Of a stretch of 15,985 bases of DNA, positions 15,701 through 15,985 are shown piece by piece. The DNA comes from UBA7312 sp002715345. GTDB taxonomy: Bacteria; Bacteroidota; Bacteroidia; Flavobacteriales; UBA7312. The stretch spans positions 1 through 15,985 of the forward strand of contig CAXGIQ010000019.1 in assembly GCA_964009845.1 (NCBI GenBank), given 5' to 3'. Each line of letters starts with the position of its first letter. Position 1 is the first letter of the stretch. The notes below the pieces were generated by a model. It was not told the DNA's origin. It saw nothing but the letters and a program-made list of their open reading frames with translations, and made no database searches. Position numbers and translations under genes: made by a program.

Positions 15701-15720
15701 TACAGGGTTGCTCACACTAA
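12709..15720 (+). CDS. Secreted tandem amidohydrolase (inactive N-terminal copy, active-looking C-terminal copy)
   Basis: 1003-residue exported hydrolase of the metal-dependent amidohydrolase superfamily (imidazolonepropionase-like). Residues 1-19 are a signal peptide, followed by Gln20. The N-terminal copy (about 31-430) has the composite beta domain (AFTNAHIIWAPG ... LLIQGDRILAVD) but reads FIELYSEYG where metal ligands are expected (His to Tyr94 and Glu96). It keeps the late motif LTTNPAEMIEASADLGTLEQGKIANFLI. A linker (about 430-545) follows. The C-terminal copy (about 550-940) has LLFKNATVWT ... GKILAVG, HxH ligands His615/His617 in IIDEHSHIAI, His781, His807 in FTHILEG and Asp861 in INSDD, plus MVTLNPAKLL and KDADLVLWSDNPL. 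The tail (981-1003) is rich in His and Cys. Start ATG 12709 is taken over an in-frame TTG at 12697 because it gives a clean signal peptide. Substrate unknown; peptide or cyclic amide cleavage in the periplasm is possible. Confidence 0.9.
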   Translation: MYKIIFSFLALVLSSLVVAQETFPTNGVKNTFEPIQAFTNAHIIWAPGQTLSNANLLIQGDRILAVDSITTIPTHAIIHDMDGDYIYPSFIELYSEYGIPHKEKIKWKPQPQYQSSKSGAVSWNEAIHPEVEARNLFKHNRKSANNYRKAGFGAVLTHQQDGIARGSGLLTTLTNDSEHATVLNGNASAHYSFSKGSSRQKNPSSLMGSIALLNQTYLDAEWYEQAPKGEYNRSLEAWNELQDLPQFFEVDNKIDILRAWEIADEFEIDYIFFGAGDEYQRVDEIAETGFALVIPLDFPDAYDVSNPHAAAMVSLQKMKDWEMAPANARILNEEDIFFAFTSRYLKKKTDVLANIKTAIAHGLSQEDALAALTTNPAEMIEASADLGTLEQGKIANFLICSGNLFEEGEIYSNWIQGKEHIINRKNNFDARGNYLINEKDTLIINGSLAKHKAKIIKDSTAIKVKLNQEGQHFTLEYETEGVYRISATYTNGSLDGKLNLPNGEWTNWSAIFLSKEKNTESENENSSEEIGDLWFPNMAYGWTEKPSQDNLLFKNATVWTNEQEGILNDADVAISNGKILAVGHNLIGTEIFGKELFQEVDATEKHLTSGIIDEHSHIAIDRGVNEGSQASSAEVSIANVVKSNDINIYRQLSGGVTTAQLLHGSANPIGGQSGIIKFRWGSAPEEMKLEGAAGFIKFALGENVKQSNWGDFERIRFPQTRMGVEQVFYDHFHQARAYEQAWKEYNALSLSEKRRTVAPREDLEMNTLVEILNKERFITCHSYVQSEINMLMKVADSMGFTLNTFTHILEGYKVADKMKEHGAGGSTFSDWWAYKFEVNDAIPYNAALLQDMGVLTAINSDDAEMARRLNQEAAKAVKYGRTTEEEAWKMVTLNPAKLLHIDHLVGSIKVDKDADLVLWSDNPLSVYAKVEQTYVDGRCYFSQEKDQELRVRNQAERQRLIQKMLSEKDAGKPTQKVKPEHHILYHCDTMDENGHSHVQGCSH

Positions 15721-15732
15721 AAAGAAAAAGAA

Positions 15733-15985
15733 ATGAGATTTTTAATAGCTACATTTTGTTTATTTGGCGCACTGAATAGTTTGGCGCAAAACACCCTCTT
15801 TTTAGGAGGAACAGCACACATTGGTGATGGAAGCAAAATAGAGACTTCTGCCATTGCAATTAAAGATGGAAAATTTGAAATGGTGGCTGATGCAAGAGTC
15901 ATTCGTATTGACCCTTCGGCTTACGATACTATTATTCATGTTTACGACCAACATGTATATCCTGGTTTTATCGCTACCAACACTA
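15733..15985 (+). CDS. Second secreted amidohydrolase-like protein, N-terminal part (runs off right edge)
   Basis: 84 complete codons from the ATG at 15733 to the window edge. A signal peptide (MRFLIATFCLFGALNSLAQ, 1-19) is followed by NTLFLGGTAHIGDGSKIETSAIAIKDG, the usual opening of the composite beta domain of an amidohydrolase, and later VYDQHVYPGFIATNT, the point where the metal-binding HxH would be expected about two residues on. In this copy the sequence at that point reads IATNT, which suggests missing ligands as in the N-terminal half of the upstream protein, but the frame is cut too early to be sure. It starts 12 bp after the upstream stop with no terminator, so the two are co-transcribed. 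From memory, such amidohydrolase pairs are common in Flavobacteriia. Confidence 0.82.
   Translation, partial: MRFLIATFCLFGALNSLAQNTLFLGGTAHIGDGSKIETSAIAIKDGKFEMVADARVIRIDPSAYDTIIHVYDQHVYPGFIATNT

Noticed and set aside
1..15985. CRISPR arrays, tRNA/rRNA genes, insertion sequences, phage attachment sites
   Set aside because: I saw no regularly spaced direct repeats, no inverted-repeat-flanked transposase and no RNA-gene-like folded stretch in the intergenic regions, which are all shorter than about 210 bp.

Overview
The window reads as a chromosomal segment of a marine-type member of Bacteroidota, most likely class Flavobacteriia. The evidence is a secreted protein with a type IX secretion (T9SS) type A sorting tail, exact TAnnTTTG promoter elements in front of most transcription units, A/T-rich DNA, and gene families typical of the group (ExbB/ExbD/ExbD cluster, secreted ~1000-residue amidohydrolase, M12-type secreted peptidase). 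I see no phage, transposon, CRISPR, rRNA or tRNA signature. It is mostly housekeeping sequence with two secreted-protein islands.

Layout. 1-691 (minus) is the 5' part of a secreted M12/reprolysin-like metallopeptidase that runs off the left edge. 692-898 is a divergent promoter region. 899-3089 (plus) is a four-gene proton-motive-force motor operon: ExbB, a 112-residue three-helix membrane protein, ExbD and a second ExbD. It ends at a bidirectional terminator shared with a convergent CPBP-family membrane protease (3143-4015, minus). 4050-5776 (plus) is a coupled RNA-modification pair: DusB-type tRNA dihydrouridine synthase and an RluF-like pseudouridine synthase. The latter overlaps the convergent LolC/LolE-type permease gene by 8 bp. 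That permease starts with TTG directly after rbfA (6970-7308, minus).

From 7365 (plus) comes an MsbA-like ABC exporter, then a T9SS-exported protein carrying a plastocyanin-like type 1 copper domain (9257-10648). A second bidirectional hairpin separates it from hflX (10700-11893, minus), which ends an operon with two small multi-helix membrane proteins of unknown function. Divergent to this operon, 12709-15720 encodes a secreted 1003-residue double amidohydrolase whose N-terminal copy has lost its metal ligands. It is followed after 12 bp by the start of another secreted amidohydrolase-like gene that runs off the right edge.

The points most worth a second look are: (i) the copper domain apparently inserted inside a Bacteroidota-type beta-rich secreted domain; (ii) the pseudoenzyme/enzyme fusion of the amidohydrolase, with a His/Cys-rich tail; (iii) interleaved divergent TAnnTTTG promoters so close to the start codons that rbfA, the ABC gene and possibly dusB should be leaderless; (iv) two uncharacterised small membrane proteins co-transcribed with hflX; and (v) the conserved-looking small membrane protein inside the ExbB/ExbD operon. 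I found no convincing wholly new system. Family assignments rest on motif reading and memory, not on searches.
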